64,000 nt of DNA from an uncultured Actinomycetes bacterium (GTDB lineage: Bacteria > Actinomycetota > Acidimicrobiia > Acidimicrobiales > Microtrichaceae): assembly GCA_903852755.1 (NCBI GenBank), contig CAINRS010000043.1:1-64000 (forward strand). Reading direction: 5' to 3'. Positions 26,345-34,554 of this stretch are shown here, piece after piece. The stretch's first letter is position 1. Every line of letters starts with the position of its first letter. The notes beneath the pieces were generated by a model, which saw only the letters and a program-made list of their open reading frames with translations, ran no database searches and was not told the origin of the DNA. The translations under genes were made by a program, and so were the position numbers.

Positions 26345-27355
26345 GTGACGCGTCATCGTGTACCCCGCTCCGCCGACACCCGACTGCTGGTCTCAGCCGT
26401 GCTCGCAGCACTCGCCACCGTGACGCTCGCAGCATGCGGCTCGGAGGAGTCCGCCTCGACCACCACCACGTCGGGTGCGCCTGCGACCACGCTGGCCGAG
26501 ACCACCACGACCGTGGCCGCCCCGGCGCCTCCGCCACCCTGCCCGGTCGAGCCGATCCAGGTGGTGGTGAGCGTCGACCAGTGGGGTGACATCGTCGACC
26601 AGCTCGCCGGGGAGTGCGCCACGGTCACCACGGTCATCTCCTCCTCGGCACTCGACCCGCACGACTACGAACCGTCGCCCGCCGACATCGCTGCGTTCAC
26701 CGATGCCGAGATCGTCGTCGTCAACGGCTGCGACTACGACCACTGGGCCGCCGACACGGCAGCGGAGCTCAGTCCGACGCCGGTCGTCGTCGACGCCTGC
26801 GAGGTGGTCGGCAGGACCGATGGCGACAACCCGCACATCTGGTACGGGCCCGACTTCGTGTTCGCCGTGGCAGCGGACGTGACGGCGCAGCTCCAGCAGC
26901 AGCTACCGGCGGCCGCTGCGTACTTCACCGATCGTGCGGCGGCCTGGGACGCGAGCATGCAGGGGTACCGGGACGAGATCGCCCGGATCAGGGAGGCGTT
27001 CGCTGGTCGGACCTACGCGGCGACCGAGTCGGTGTTCGACGACATGGGTGATGCCCTCGGACTGGCCCGGACGACACCCGAGGGCTTCGCGCAGGCGGCC
27101 GCGAGTGAGACCGATCCGTCACCGGGTGACGTCCAGGCCTTCGACCAGCTCCTGAGCTCGGGTGGTGCCGGCGTGCTCGTCTACAACGTCCAGACCGAGG
27201 GCGCCATCCCGCAGCAGGTACGAGCGACCGCCGAGGCTGCCGGTGTGCCGGTGGTCGACGTCACCGAGACGGTGGCGGAGGGCGCCACCTCGTTCGCTGA
27301 GTGGCAGGTCGCCCAGCTGCGGGCGCTGTTCGCGGCGCTCGACGGACAGGGCTGA
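26345..27355 (+). CDS. znuA: zinc/manganese ABC transporter substrate-binding lipoprotein (ZnuA-like)
   Basis: A cluster A-I metal-binding lipoprotein of 336 aa. It has signal peptide and lipobox (VTLAAC), a Thr/Ala/Pro linker (about residues 33-68), then the binding domain with probable ligands His in DPHDYEP, His in NPHIWYGP and Glu in AATESVFDDMG. There is no long His-rich loop. The GTG at 26345 follows the -10 box directly. It heads an operon with znuC and znuB. Confidence 0.88.
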   Translation: MTRHRVPRSADTRLLVSAVLAALATVTLAACGSEESASTTTTSGAPATTLAETTTTVAAPAPPPPCPVEPIQVVVSVDQWGDIVDQLAGECATVTTVISSSALDPHDYEPSPADIAAFTDAEIVVVNGCDYDHWAADTAAELSPTPVVVDACEVVGRTDGDNPHIWYGPDFVFAVAADVTAQLQQQLPAAAAYFTDRAAAWDASMQGYRDEIARIREAFAGRTYAATESVFDDMGDALGLARTTPEGFAQAAASETDPSPGDVQAFDQLLSSGGAGVLVYNVQTEGAIPQQVRATAEAAGVPVVDVTETVAEGATSFAEWQVAQLRALFAALDGQG

Positions 27356-27361
27356 GGTCGG

Positions 27362-28183
27362 GTGCCGGATCCGTCGGTCGGGTCACCCGTCCCGGGTGAC
27401 CGGGTGGCCGGAGATCCGGCCGACGAGCCGGCGGTCCGTCTGCAGGGGGTGTCGGTCGCCTACGGCGGACGCACCATCTGGTCCCACGGCGACTTGGAGA
27501 TCCCCTCGGGCGGACTCGTCTGCATCATCGGACCCAACGGGTCCGGCAAGACGAGCCTGCTCCACCTGCTGCTCGGGATGATCCCGCCGGCCAGCGGAAC
27601 GGTCGAGGTGCTCGGCGCCCCGGCCCGCCGTGGCGACGCCCGGATCGGCTACGTCCCGCAGCGCTTCGGCGACTCCGTCGGCGACGCCATCACCGGCCGC
27701 GACCTGGTCCGGCTCGGCCACACCGGGAGCCGGTGGGGTCTGCGACGTGACCGGCAGGTCACCGCCGAGGTCGACGCGGCGCTCGACGCGGTCGGGGGCC
27801 GGGAGTTCGCGTCCCGGCGTCTGGCGACGCTCTCGGGTGGCCAGCAGCAGCGGATCGCCGTGGCGCAGGCGCTCGTCGGGTCGCCCGAGATGCTCGTGCT
27901 CGACGAACCGCTCGCCAACCTGGACCTGCGCAACCAGCGGGACGTGGTCGACCTCCTGGTCGGACTGCGCGAGCAGCGGCATGTCACGATGCTCGTCGTC
28001 GTCCACGACCTGAACCCCTTCCTGCCGCACCTGAGCGGGATCGTCTACCTGCTCGACGGCCACCCCCACTACGGCGCCGTCTCCGACGTGGTCGACGGCG
28101 ACCTGCTGACCCACCTCTACGGGACGTCGATCCAGGTGGTGCGCACGGCGACGGGCGACCTGTACACGAGGGCCCGGACGTGA
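27362..28183 (+). CDS. znuC: zinc/manganese ABC transporter ATP-binding protein
   Basis: A 273-residue ATPase of the metal importer. Walker A GPNGSGKTS, Q-loop YVPQRFG, signature TLSGGQQQRIAVAQAL, Walker B LVLDEPLANLD and switch LVVVHDLN are intact. It starts 6 nt after znuA and overlaps znuB by 4 nt (GTGA). Confidence 0.9.
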   Translation: MPDPSVGSPVPGDRVAGDPADEPAVRLQGVSVAYGGRTIWSHGDLEIPSGGLVCIIGPNGSGKTSLLHLLLGMIPPASGTVEVLGAPARRGDARIGYVPQRFGDSVGDAITGRDLVRLGHTGSRWGLRRDRQVTAEVDAALDAVGGREFASRRLATLSGGQQQRIAVAQALVGSPEMLVLDEPLANLDLRNQRDVVDLLVGLREQRHVTMLVVVHDLNPFLPHLSGIVYLLDGHPHYGAVSDVVDGDLLTHLYGTSIQVVRTATGDLYTRART

Positions 28184-29043
28184 CGGCGCTGCTCGCCGAG
28201 ATCGGCTACCAGTCGAACTGGGTCGAGATCCTCGGTGCGCCGTTCATGCGCAACGCATTCATCGGGGGAGCCCTGGTGGCGCTCGCCGGGGGGATGATCG
28301 GCTACTTCGTCGTGGTTCGCGGGGGCGAGTTCGCGGCGCACGCGCTCGGCCACATCGGGTTCCCCGGTGCGACCGGTGCGGTCCTGCTCGGACTGTCGCC
28401 GACGCTGGGCCTGGGGGTGTTCTGCGTGGCCGGGGCCCTGGTGATCGGCGCGCTCGGGCACCGAGCGCGTGAGCAGGCGGTGGCGACGGGAACGGTGCTG
28501 GCGTTCGCGACCGGGCTCGGCATCCTGTTCGCGTCGATGGCGACGAGGAACACCTCGACGGTCACGAGCGTGCTGTTCGGCAACCTGCTCGCGGTGTCGT
28601 CGGACCAGATCGTGGTGTTCGCCGTCGTGGCGGTGGTCATCGCCGCGGTGCTGGTGGTGGTCGCCCGGCCGTTGACGCTCGCCTCGGTCTCACCCGAGGT
28701 GGCCGCGGCCAAGGGCGTGCCGGTGCGTGCGCTCGGCACCTGCTTCCTGGTGCTCATGGCGCTCGCCACGACCGTGGCGGTTCAGGTCGTCGGGACGCTC
28801 CTGCTCTTCGCGCTCCTCGTCACACCGCCGGCCGCGGCGTTGCGGTTCAGCGCCCGGCCGGTGGTCGTGTGTGGGTTGGGAACGCTGTTCGGGCTGGTGT
28901 CGGTGGTGCTGGGGCTCGTCGTCTCGGTGGTGTTCAACCTGCCACCGAGCTTCTTCATCGTCACCGTCTCGACGCTGATCTGGGCGACGTCGCTCGTGTC
29001 GACCAGGGAGCGCCACCGGAGCACCGCCAACGTGTCGGAGTGA
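28180..29043 (+). CDS. znuB: zinc/manganese ABC transporter permease
   Basis: A 287-residue ABC-3 family permease with eight or nine helices. The family motifs RGGEFAAHALGHIGFPGATGA and GTLLLFALLVTPPAAAL are present. Last gene of znuACB. Confidence 0.9.
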   Translation: MTALLAEIGYQSNWVEILGAPFMRNAFIGGALVALAGGMIGYFVVVRGGEFAAHALGHIGFPGATGAVLLGLSPTLGLGVFCVAGALVIGALGHRAREQAVATGTVLAFATGLGILFASMATRNTSTVTSVLFGNLLAVSSDQIVVFAVVAVVIAAVLVVVARPLTLASVSPEVAAAKGVPVRALGTCFLVLMALATTVAVQVVGTLLLFALLVTPPAAALRFSARPVVVCGLGTLFGLVSVVLGLVVSVVFNLPPSFFIVTVSTLIWATSLVSTRERHRSTANVSE

Positions 29044-29088
29044 CGGATCGGCGGGCGCGGCACCCGTCCTGATCCGTGATCGCTCTGA

Positions 29089-29388
29089 TCAGTGCTCGTC
29101 GTAGTGGTCGCCGTGCGCGGCGTGCCGGTGGCCGTCGTGCAGGTAGTCCACGTGGTCGCCGTGGGGCACCGCCTCGTGGCCGCAGTCGGGGCCGTGGACG
29201 TGGTCGTCGTGGCCCTCTGCGACGACGTGCAGACCGGACACGTCGCACTCGTCCCAGTGGTCACCGTGGGCGTGGTGGGCGTGGCCGTCGTGCAGGTAGT
29301 CGACGTGGTCGCCGTGGGTCACGGCGACGTGCCCGCAGTCGTCACCGTGGAGGTGGTCGTGGGCCTCGTGGACGGTGTGGGTGCTCAT
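29089..29388 (-). CDS. His-rich metal-binding protein with two tandem repeats (99 aa)
   Basis: About one third of the 99 residues are His. Two copies of a roughly 35-residue unit (HGDDCGHVAVTHGDHVDYLHDGH and HGPDCGHEAVPHGDHVDYLHDGH, shown as cores) occupy about residues 13-45 and 62-96. Each carries Cys-Gly-His plus several HxD/HxH pairs suited to Zn(II) or Ni(II). Similar proteins sit beside zinc transporters in actinobacteria; storage or buffering of zinc is likely but unproven. The ATG, with GGGAGGAA upstream, overlaps the ArsR stop (ATGA). Confidence 0.8.
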   Translation of the reverse strand: MSTHTVHEAHDHLHGDDCGHVAVTHGDHVDYLHDGHAHHAHGDHWDECDVSGLHVVAEGHDDHVHGPDCGHEAVPHGDHVDYLHDGHRHAAHGDHYDEH

Positions 29389-29684
29389 GGTTCCTCCCGG
29401 GGTTCGCAGGTGTGGGTGAGGGCGTCGCGCACGATGTGGGCGACGTGGTCGTCGGCGAGGGAGTACAGGACCTCCCTGCCGCGACGTTCGGTGCGGAGCA
29501 GGTTTGCGGAGCGCAGGACCCGGAGGTGCTGCGAGACGAGCGGCTGGTCGACCCCGAGTGCGTCGACCAGCTCGTGCACGCACCGTGGGCCAGCCCCCAG
29601 GATGTCGACGATGGCGACCCGGGTCGTGTTGCCGAGTGCCCGGAACAGCTGGGCGGTCTCGTCGAGGACCCGGGCGTCGGTCAC
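29385..29684 (-). CDS. ArsR/SmtB-family metal-sensing repressor
   Basis: A 99-residue winged-helix repressor with recognition helix QPLVSQHLRVLRSANL. The C-terminal helix ADDHVAHIVRDALTHTCE matches the alpha-5 zinc site of CzrA/SmtB: Asp78, His80, His91 and Glu94 (the last is usually His). The CVHEL segment at 35-39 sits where other family members have alpha-3 ligands. It is translationally coupled to the His-rich protein and its own operator covers the promoter, so zinc-induced autoregulation is the expected behaviour. Confidence 0.87.
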   Translation of the reverse strand: MTDARVLDETAQLFRALGNTTRVAIVDILGAGPRCVHELVDALGVDQPLVSQHLRVLRSANLLRTERRGREVLYSLADDHVAHIVRDALTHTCEPREEP

Positions 29685-29705
29685 ATGCGAACATTAGCAT
29701 GTGAC
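29680..29705 (-). promoter_or_regulatory. ArsR operator overlapping a leaderless -10 element
   Basis: A perfect 9-bp inverted repeat, GTCACATGC and GCATGTGAC, surrounds GAACATTA. On the minus strand TAATGT (29691-29696) is the -10 box, 6 nt before the GTG start of the ArsR gene, so the palindrome is centred on the promoter and covers the start codon. Repressor binding would block polymerase directly. Confidence 0.75.
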
Positions 29706-29819
29706 GATGTCTCCGGGTGGCGCGCCCGATCGGCCGTTCCGGGCCGGGGGCGGTCTTGCGAGCCCTCGGCCCGGTGAGCGATCCTGTACGGCCGTCCGAG
29801 CGCTCGAGAGGAGCCCGCC

Positions 29820-30056
29820 ATGCCAATGGTCTGTCAGGTCACCGGCCGTCGACCGCGCACGGCCAAGAACGTGAGCCACTCCCACCGGCGGACCAACCGC
29901 TGGCAGTACCCGAACGTCCACCAGAAGCGCTACTGGCTCCCCAGTGAGCGTCGCTGGGTCAAGCTCTGGGTCTCCACCAAGGGGATGAAGACGATCGACA
30001 AGCGCGGCATCGAGCGTGTGGTCGCCGACATCCGGGCCCGCGGGGAGAAGATCTGA
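29820..30056 (+). CDS. rpmB: 50S ribosomal protein bL28 (zinc-independent form)
   Basis: A 78-residue bL28: [55 protein letters not shown]. It has a single Cys, so no zinc knuckle (the C-minus form). Preceded by GAGAGGAG 5 nt upstream. It overlaps rpmG by one base (TGATG). No Zur-type palindrome is visible upstream. Confidence 0.93.
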   Translation: MPMVCQVTGRRPRTAKNVSHSHRRTNRWQYPNVHQKRYWLPSERRWVKLWVSTKGMKTIDKRGIERVVADIRARGEKI

Positions 30057-30220
30057 TGCCCAAGAACGACAAGCGTCCGATCATCAAGCTGCGGTCGACC
30101 GCCGGCACCGGGTTCACCTACGTGACCCGGAAGAACAAGGTCAACAGCCGGGAGCGCCTGGAGCTCAAGAAGTACGACCCGGTGGTGCGCAAGCACGTCG
30201 TGTTCCGCGAGGAGCGCTGA
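30056..30220 (+). CDS. rpmG: 50S ribosomal protein bL33 (zinc-independent form)
   Basis: A 54-residue bL33 read from the ATG at 30056 (stop-start overlap TGATG with rpmB): [20 protein letters not shown], then [20 protein letters not shown]. There are no Cys residues, so this is the zinc-free form. Confidence 0.93.
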   Translation: MPKNDKRPIIKLRSTAGTGFTYVTRKNKVNSRERLELKKYDPVVRKHVVFREER

Positions 30221-30233
30221 TCCACCGGGAGCC

Positions 30234-30254
30234 GGGGCCCTGCTGCGGGGCCCC
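30234..30254 (+). terminator. hairpin downstream of rpmB-rpmG
   Basis: GGGGCCC and GGGCCCC form a 7-bp all-GC stem with a 7-nt loop, 13 nt after the rpmG stop. No T-tract follows, so efficiency is uncertain. Confidence 0.45.
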
Positions 30255-30315
30255 GCCGTCGCCGGACCCGGTCCGGGTGACGCTCCGGGCAACGCCGGTG
30301 CCCGGCGTCGGCCAC

Positions 30316-30321
30316 TAGGTT
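30316..30321 (+). promoter_or_regulatory. -10 element TAGGTT, dut
   Basis: TAGGTT-GGCCGAC-GTG: 7-nt gap to the GTG at 30329, which supports that start over the TTG at 30320 lying inside the box. Confidence 0.55.
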
Positions 30322-30328
30322 GGCCGAC

Positions 30329-30766
30329 GTGCTGGAGGTTCCCGTCGTCCGACTCGACGCCGGGCTTGACCTGCCCGAGTACGCGAAGCCCGGCGACGCC
30401 GGCGTGGACCTCCGGGCGAGCGAGGCGGCGGTGCTCGCACCGGGTGGCGGCCGTGCGCTCGTCCCGACCGGGATCGCCGTGGCCATCCCCCGGGGGTACG
30501 CCGGCTTCGTGCAGCCGAGGAGCGGTCTCGCGCTGCGGCACGGCGTGACCTGCCTCAACACCCCGGGCCTGATCGACGCCGACTACCGCGGTGAGCTCAA
30601 GGTGCTGCTGGTCAACACCGACCCGACCGAGGCCTTCGAGGTCCGGCGCGGGGAGCGCATCGCCCAGCTGGTGATCCAGGCGGTCGAGCACGTCCGGTTC
30701 GTCGAGGTCGATGAACTCGACTCCACCGAGCGGGGCGAGGGCGGGTTCGGTCACACGGGTCGCTGA
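30329..30766 (+). CDS. dut: deoxyuridine 5'-triphosphate nucleotidohydrolase
   Basis: Hydrolyses dUTP to dUMP and PPi, preventing uracil incorporation. The 145-residue trimeric type shows its motifs: [11 protein letters not shown] (1), [13 protein letters not shown] (2), [14 protein letters not shown] (3), [11 protein letters not shown] (4) and the C-terminal [11 protein letters not shown] arm (5). Confidence 0.93.
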   Translation: MLEVPVVRLDAGLDLPEYAKPGDAGVDLRASEAAVLAPGGGRALVPTGIAVAIPRGYAGFVQPRSGLALRHGVTCLNTPGLIDADYRGELKVLLVNTDPTEAFEVRRGERIAQLVIQAVEHVRFVEVDELDSTERGEGGFGHTGR

Positions 30767-30806
30767 ACGGGCCGCTGAACGGTCCGCCCGGTCGCCCGGC
30801 CGGACC

Positions 30807-31901
30807 TCAGCCGGCGAGCTGCACCGGGTGCAGGACGTCCACCCACATGCTCGACACACCCAGGAGCAGGAACGCACCGACGACCGCCAGTGCCACCGGC
30901 TGCAGCCTACGGGTGTCGAGCTGCAGTGTCGGCCGACGACGGATCCTGGCCAGGACACCCTCGGCGACCACCACCACGGCGTGGCCGCCGTCGAGCGGCA
31001 GGATCGGCAGCAGGTTGAGGATCCCGACGCTCGCCGAGAACAGCCCCGCCATGACGAGCAGCTTCCCCTGCTCACCGGCGAGCAGTTGGTCCGTGACCTG
31101 GGCGCCGCCGACCACCGACAGCATCCGCTGGTCGGGTGCCTGGCCGCCGGCGACCGAGGCGGCGTAGTCGCCGGCGCCGGTCACCAGGCCGTACATCGAG
31201 TGCAGGGTCCCGGTGGTCACGTCCCAGAGCAGGTCGAACGATCCGAGCACGATGCGGGCCGGCGTCGGGTCGATCGTCGGGCTGGTGGCGGCGTAGAGCG
31301 CGAACAGCACCAGGGCCAGTACGAGGTTGGACAGCGGCCCCGCCAGGATCACGGCCAGCCGGCGTCCTCGTGACGCAGCGCGGTAGGTGAACGGCTCGAG
31401 GGAGGACTCGACCTGCTCGGCCGGACCCATCCCGGGGATCTTCACGTAGCCGCCGGCGGGCAGCAGCTTGAGGCCGTACCGCAGACCGTCGCGCGTTCGG
31501 GCCGACCACACGGTCGGTCCGAAGCCGACGAAGAACTCGACGGGTCGCATGCCGCACCGGCGCGCCACGACGTAGTGGGCCGCCTCGTGGACGACGATGA
31601 GCCCGACGAGCATCCCGAGGAACACCGCTGCACCCGGGACCACGACGGCGAGCGCCACGACCGCCGCCACGAGCACCGCACCCCGCACGGGGTGGAACTC
31701 GCGCCGTCGGCCCTCGGCCCGGCCCGCCCGTCGCCAGGCCACCCACCAGCGCACCGGTGCCGGGTCCCGTCGGACGACGGTGATCGTCGGAGCATCACCG
31801 GGAGTGGAGGGCGTCGCCGGGTCGGCCTGGCTCACGGCGTCACCGGGTGACCCGGTGGCTGCCGGGTCGTCGGTGACGGTCTCCGTCTGCAGTCGGCGCA
31901 T
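30807..31901 (-). CDS. site-2 protease, M50 family (RseP/RasP-like)
   Basis: An intramembrane zinc metalloprotease that cleaves anti-sigma factors or signal-peptide remnants. The 364-residue protein has the zinc motif HEAAHYVVA in the second helix and the third ligand in LLPILPLDGGHAVVV. GYVKIPGMG is the typical loop after the active-site helix. No clear full PDZ domain is seen between the catalytic helices. The first 75 residues are disordered. The ATG is 6 nt after TACCCT. Confidence 0.87.
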   Translation of the reverse strand: MRRLQTETVTDDPAATGSPGDAVSQADPATPSTPGDAPTITVVRRDPAPVRWWVAWRRAGRAEGRRREFHPVRGAVLVAAVVALAVVVPGAAVFLGMLVGLIVVHEAAHYVVARRCGMRPVEFFVGFGPTVWSARTRDGLRYGLKLLPAGGYVKIPGMGPAEQVESSLEPFTYRAASRGRRLAVILAGPLSNLVLALVLFALYAATSPTIDPTPARIVLGSFDLLWDVTTGTLHSMYGLVTGAGDYAASVAGGQAPDQRMLSVVGGAQVTDQLLAGEQGKLLVMAGLFSASVGILNLLPILPLDGGHAVVVVAEGVLARIRRRPTLQLDTRRLQPVALAVVGAFLLLGVSSMWVDVLHPVQLAG

Positions 31902-31907
31902 GCGGCG

Positions 31908-31913
31908 AGGGTA
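31908..31913 (-). promoter_or_regulatory. -10 element TACCCT, M50 protease
   Basis: Minus-strand TACCCT-CGCCGC-ATG, 6-nt gap, leaderless. Confidence 0.6.
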
Positions 31914-32002
31914 ACGGTGTCCGTGGCCGCTGTCCCGGGCGGCGAGGGGGCAAACCTCCCAGGACGACCGGGCGACGGTGGGTCGTCCGGACCAGTGCCC
32001 GC

Positions 32003-33349
32003 TCACCCGACGGTGAGGACTTCGCCGTCGGGGACGAGTTCGGTGCGCCTCGGTCGCCCGTGCTCGAGGTGGTGGACGACGAGCCGGACCGGGTCGCTGC
32101 GTGAGCCGTCCCACTCGATCGCCGTGAAGGCACCGGGCAGGACGCCGCACCCGGAGTTGGCGTAGCGGACCGGCGTCCCACCGGCGTCGACCGGCCGGAG
32201 CATCGGGAAGTGGGTGTGACCGAGGATCAGCCACGGCCAGCCCTCGGCCGGTGCCGCCGCCGCGAGGCGTGCGAACAGGCGCTGCTCGTCGAGCGAGTCG
32301 AACCGCCGGTTGCCGCCGTAGCGGGCGTCGAGCGTGATCAGCCGGTTCTCCCCCCGGCCCGTGAGCAGGGCGTCGGTGGCGAGTTCGCCCGGGAGCCCGC
32401 TGAGCGCGCCGCCCGTCGGCAGGTCGTCGAGCCCGGACGCCACCCACGTGGCCGCCCGGCCGAGGGTGGCCAGTCCGGGCCCGTTCCACGCGTCGGTCAG
32501 GTGGCCGTGCATCACCACGGCCGCGACCGTCCCGACCGACGGCCCGTTCGCTGCTTCGGCGGCTGCGTCGGCGAGCACGATGGCGTCGGGGACCTCGACC
32601 CCCGGGAGGTGTGTCCGGAGCCGCTCGACGAGCCGGGGGTCGACCAGGACGTCGTCGTGGTTGCCGAGGGTGCGGTGGTAGCGGCCGGTAGCGGCGAGTT
32701 CGGCGAGCAGCCCGTACAGCGGCCGGTTGTTGCTGACGATCCGGTCGAGGTGGTCGCCGAGCAGCTCCTGACGGGTGTGGTCGGCGAGGGGGCCGGCGAC
32801 CCCGGCGGCCAGTCGACCCACGTCGTAGGTGGCGCCCCACGTCGAGCCCCCGACCATCCAGAAGTCCTCGACGTCGCCGTTCTCGACGATCGACCAGCCG
32901 TCCGAGGCGTAGGCGGCGACGACGTCGAGGTAGAGGCCCTTGGTGCCCTGCCGGGCCGGCCAGTCGGACCGGCCCGGGACGCAGCGGTGCAGGTCCGAGG
33001 TGAACACGAACCGCCCGGACGCATCCAGGCGCACGGGCCGACGCACCGGCAGGGGACCCGGCCGGTCCTCGCACGTCGCCCGCAACTGCTCGGGGAACCG
33101 GTCGATCCGCCCGAGCGCCGTGCGCTGGGACCGCAGGGTCACGGCGGCGGCGACGGGAACCGTCGCCGGCAGCGACGCGGTGGCGATCCCCGCCTTGGCC
33201 AGTGCCCAGGTGCGGGCCGCCGGACCGGGGGTGTCGCCGGGCCCCACGGCCGGGCGATCACCGTCGGGTCCCGATCCGTCCAGCAGGTCGGCGATCCCGG
33301 CCGCAGCGCGCCGGATGGTCCGTCGCCACGATTCGGGGAGGAGGTCCAC
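32003..33349 (-). CDS. calcineurin-like metallophosphoesterase
   Basis: A 448-residue dinuclear-metal phosphoesterase. All motifs are present in order: FTSDLHR, NGDVEDFW, LGNHDD, VMHGHLTD and GHTHFPM. It is large for the family, with a basic N-terminal region of about 110 residues and an insertion between GNHD and the last His motifs. The substrate (nucleotide, phospholipid or phosphoprotein) cannot be told. The GTG start is 6 nt after TAGCGT. Confidence 0.85.
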   Translation of the reverse strand: MDLLPESWRRTIRRAAAGIADLLDGSGPDGDRPAVGPGDTPGPAARTWALAKAGIATASLPATVPVAAAVTLRSQRTALGRIDRFPEQLRATCEDRPGPLPVRRPVRLDASGRFVFTSDLHRCVPGRSDWPARQGTKGLYLDVVAAYASDGWSIVENGDVEDFWMVGGSTWGATYDVGRLAAGVAGPLADHTRQELLGDHLDRIVSNNRPLYGLLAELAATGRYHRTLGNHDDVLVDPRLVERLRTHLPGVEVPDAIVLADAAAEAANGPSVGTVAAVVMHGHLTDAWNGPGLATLGRAATWVASGLDDLPTGGALSGLPGELATDALLTGRGENRLITLDARYGGNRRFDSLDEQRLFARLAAAAPAEGWPWLILGHTHFPMLRPVDAGGTPVRYANSGCGVLPGAFTAIEWDGSRSDPVRLVVHHLEHGRPRRTELVPDGEVLTVG

Positions 33350-33355
33350 CGCGTC

Positions 33356-33361
33356 ACGCTA
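33356..33361 (-). promoter_or_regulatory. -10 element TAGCGT, metallophosphoesterase
   Basis: Minus-strand TAGCGT-GACGCG-GTG, 6-nt gap, leaderless. Confidence 0.6.
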
Positions 33362-33563
33362 CGTGGGATCGTCACCGCCTGCACGCCCGGAGCCCCGGCA
33401 ATCCGGGCCATCTCGGACGCTCAGGGTGGTCTCCACGTGTCGCTCGGTGTTCCCCGCGAAAGTCGCTCGTTGTTCCTCGCGAAAAAGGTGTCAGTTCCCG
33501 GTTGCGCCGACTCCTGCAGTCGACGGCGGCGAGGGAGTCGCCACCGAACCAGGAGACAGGACC

Positions 33564-34385
33564 ATGCACACCAACCACACCACCGAACCGATCACCGCCA
33601 CGACCACCGCCACGGCCACCGCCACGGCCACCACCCGCCACCGGGTCCGGGACCTCCGTCCGGCCCGCCGGGTCGCCCGTGGCGCCGCCGCGCTGGTCCT
33701 CGCCGCCTCGGCGGCGTTCGGCGCGACGGCGATCACCGCCGGAGCCGCGGGGGCCTGGACGCCGGCACCCGACGGCCCGCTCGGCGGGCACTGGACGCCG
33801 CAGCTCCCGGCCGAGCCGCTGCCGACCCTGCCGCCGCTGCCGAGGTTCCCCCGGGTGACCTTGCCCGACTCGGCGTTCCAGCCGGTGCTGCCCGACACGC
33901 CGCTCGTGCCCGTGACGCCGGTCGGGCCCGTCGACGACGGCGGTGCACCCGACCGCCCGGCCGACGAACCGCCCTGGCGGATCCCCGAGATCGACGCCGG
34001 CCCGATCGACGCCGACGACCTGTACCTGGATGATCCGCTGTGCGAGTTCGTCGACTGCAACGTGGAGCCCGAGGTCCCCGTCGAGCCCGAGGATGTCCCC
34101 GACGACACGACCACGACGACCATCCCTGAGGACCTGGGCTACCCCGACAGCGAGGGGCTCGTCGACCCCGAGGGTCTCGGCTACCCCGACGGCGAGGGCC
34201 TGGACGAGGCACCCCCGGCACCGGAGGACCTCGAGCCGGTCCGGGCCGAGTCGGCGACCGGGTCGCTCGCCTTCACCGGGTCCGAGCTCGCCCTGCCCAT
34301 CGCCGGTGCCGGACTGCTGGGCGCCGGCGGCCTCCTGGCCGGGATCTCGGTCCTCGCCCGTCGGGCCCGGTCCGGGCGGTCCTGA
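33564..34385 (+). CDS. secreted Pro-rich surface protein with LAFTG sorting signal
   Basis: A 273-residue exported protein. The N-terminus has a Thr-Ala repeat (about residues 10-25), a basic region, then a signal helix (RGAAALVLAASAAFGATAITAG) ending near AGA-WTP. The mature part is Pro/Asp-rich and has only two cysteines (CEFVDC). The C-terminus has LAFTG, a hydrophobic helix and a basic tail (ARRARSGRS), the layout of a sortase E-type LAxTG anchor. The last third has short GYPD-SEGL/GYPDGEGL repeats. Preceded by AGGAG. No sortase gene is in the window. Confidence 0.75.
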   Translation: MHTNHTTEPITATTTATATATATTRHRVRDLRPARRVARGAAALVLAASAAFGATAITAGAAGAWTPAPDGPLGGHWTPQLPAEPLPTLPPLPRFPRVTLPDSAFQPVLPDTPLVPVTPVGPVDDGGAPDRPADEPPWRIPEIDAGPIDADDLYLDDPLCEFVDCNVEPEVPVEPEDVPDDTTTTTIPEDLGYPDSEGLVDPEGLGYPDGEGLDEAPPAPEDLEPVRAESATGSLAFTGSELALPIAGAGLLGAGGLLAGISVLARRARSGRS

Positions 34386-34392
34386 CTCCCCG

Positions 34393-34424
34393 CCGGACCC
34401 GGCCGCCGCACGGCCCGGGTCCGG
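34393..34424 (+). terminator. hairpin after surface protein gene
   Basis: CCGGACCCGGCCG and CGGCCCGGGTCCGG pair with a single bulged base across a 5-nt loop, 8 nt after the stop codon. There is no T-run. Confidence 0.5.
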
Positions 34425-34476
34425 TGCAGGGACCGCCCCCGCTGCGGTTCCGTCCCCCTGAGCGCAGCGGGAACCT

Positions 34477-34510
34477 CCGCACCCACCGGCCATCCGTCCG
34501 GTGGGTGCGG
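34477..34510. terminator. perfect 13-bp hairpin between surface protein and nitroreductase
   Basis: CCGCACCCACCGG and CCGGTGGGTGCGG form a perfect 13-bp stem with an 8-nt loop. It precedes a TAGTCT box (34524-34529). Either a second terminator or a regulatory hairpin; no T-tract follows. Confidence 0.5.
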
Positions 34511-34554
34511 TCGCGTCCGGGCGTAGTCTCGGCCCGGACGACGGAGGTGTCGAC

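Noticed and set aside
29092-29697. 201-codon Val-rich open frame on the plus strand
   Set aside because: It is the antisense of the His-rich protein and ArsR genes (His codons read as Val); the minus-strand genes have ribosome binding site, operator and family motifs.
32940-33563. N-terminal extension of the surface protein back to 32940
   Set aside because: It overlaps the metallophosphoesterase gene on the other strand and would place the signal helix in the middle of the protein; ATG 33564 has AGGAG upstream.
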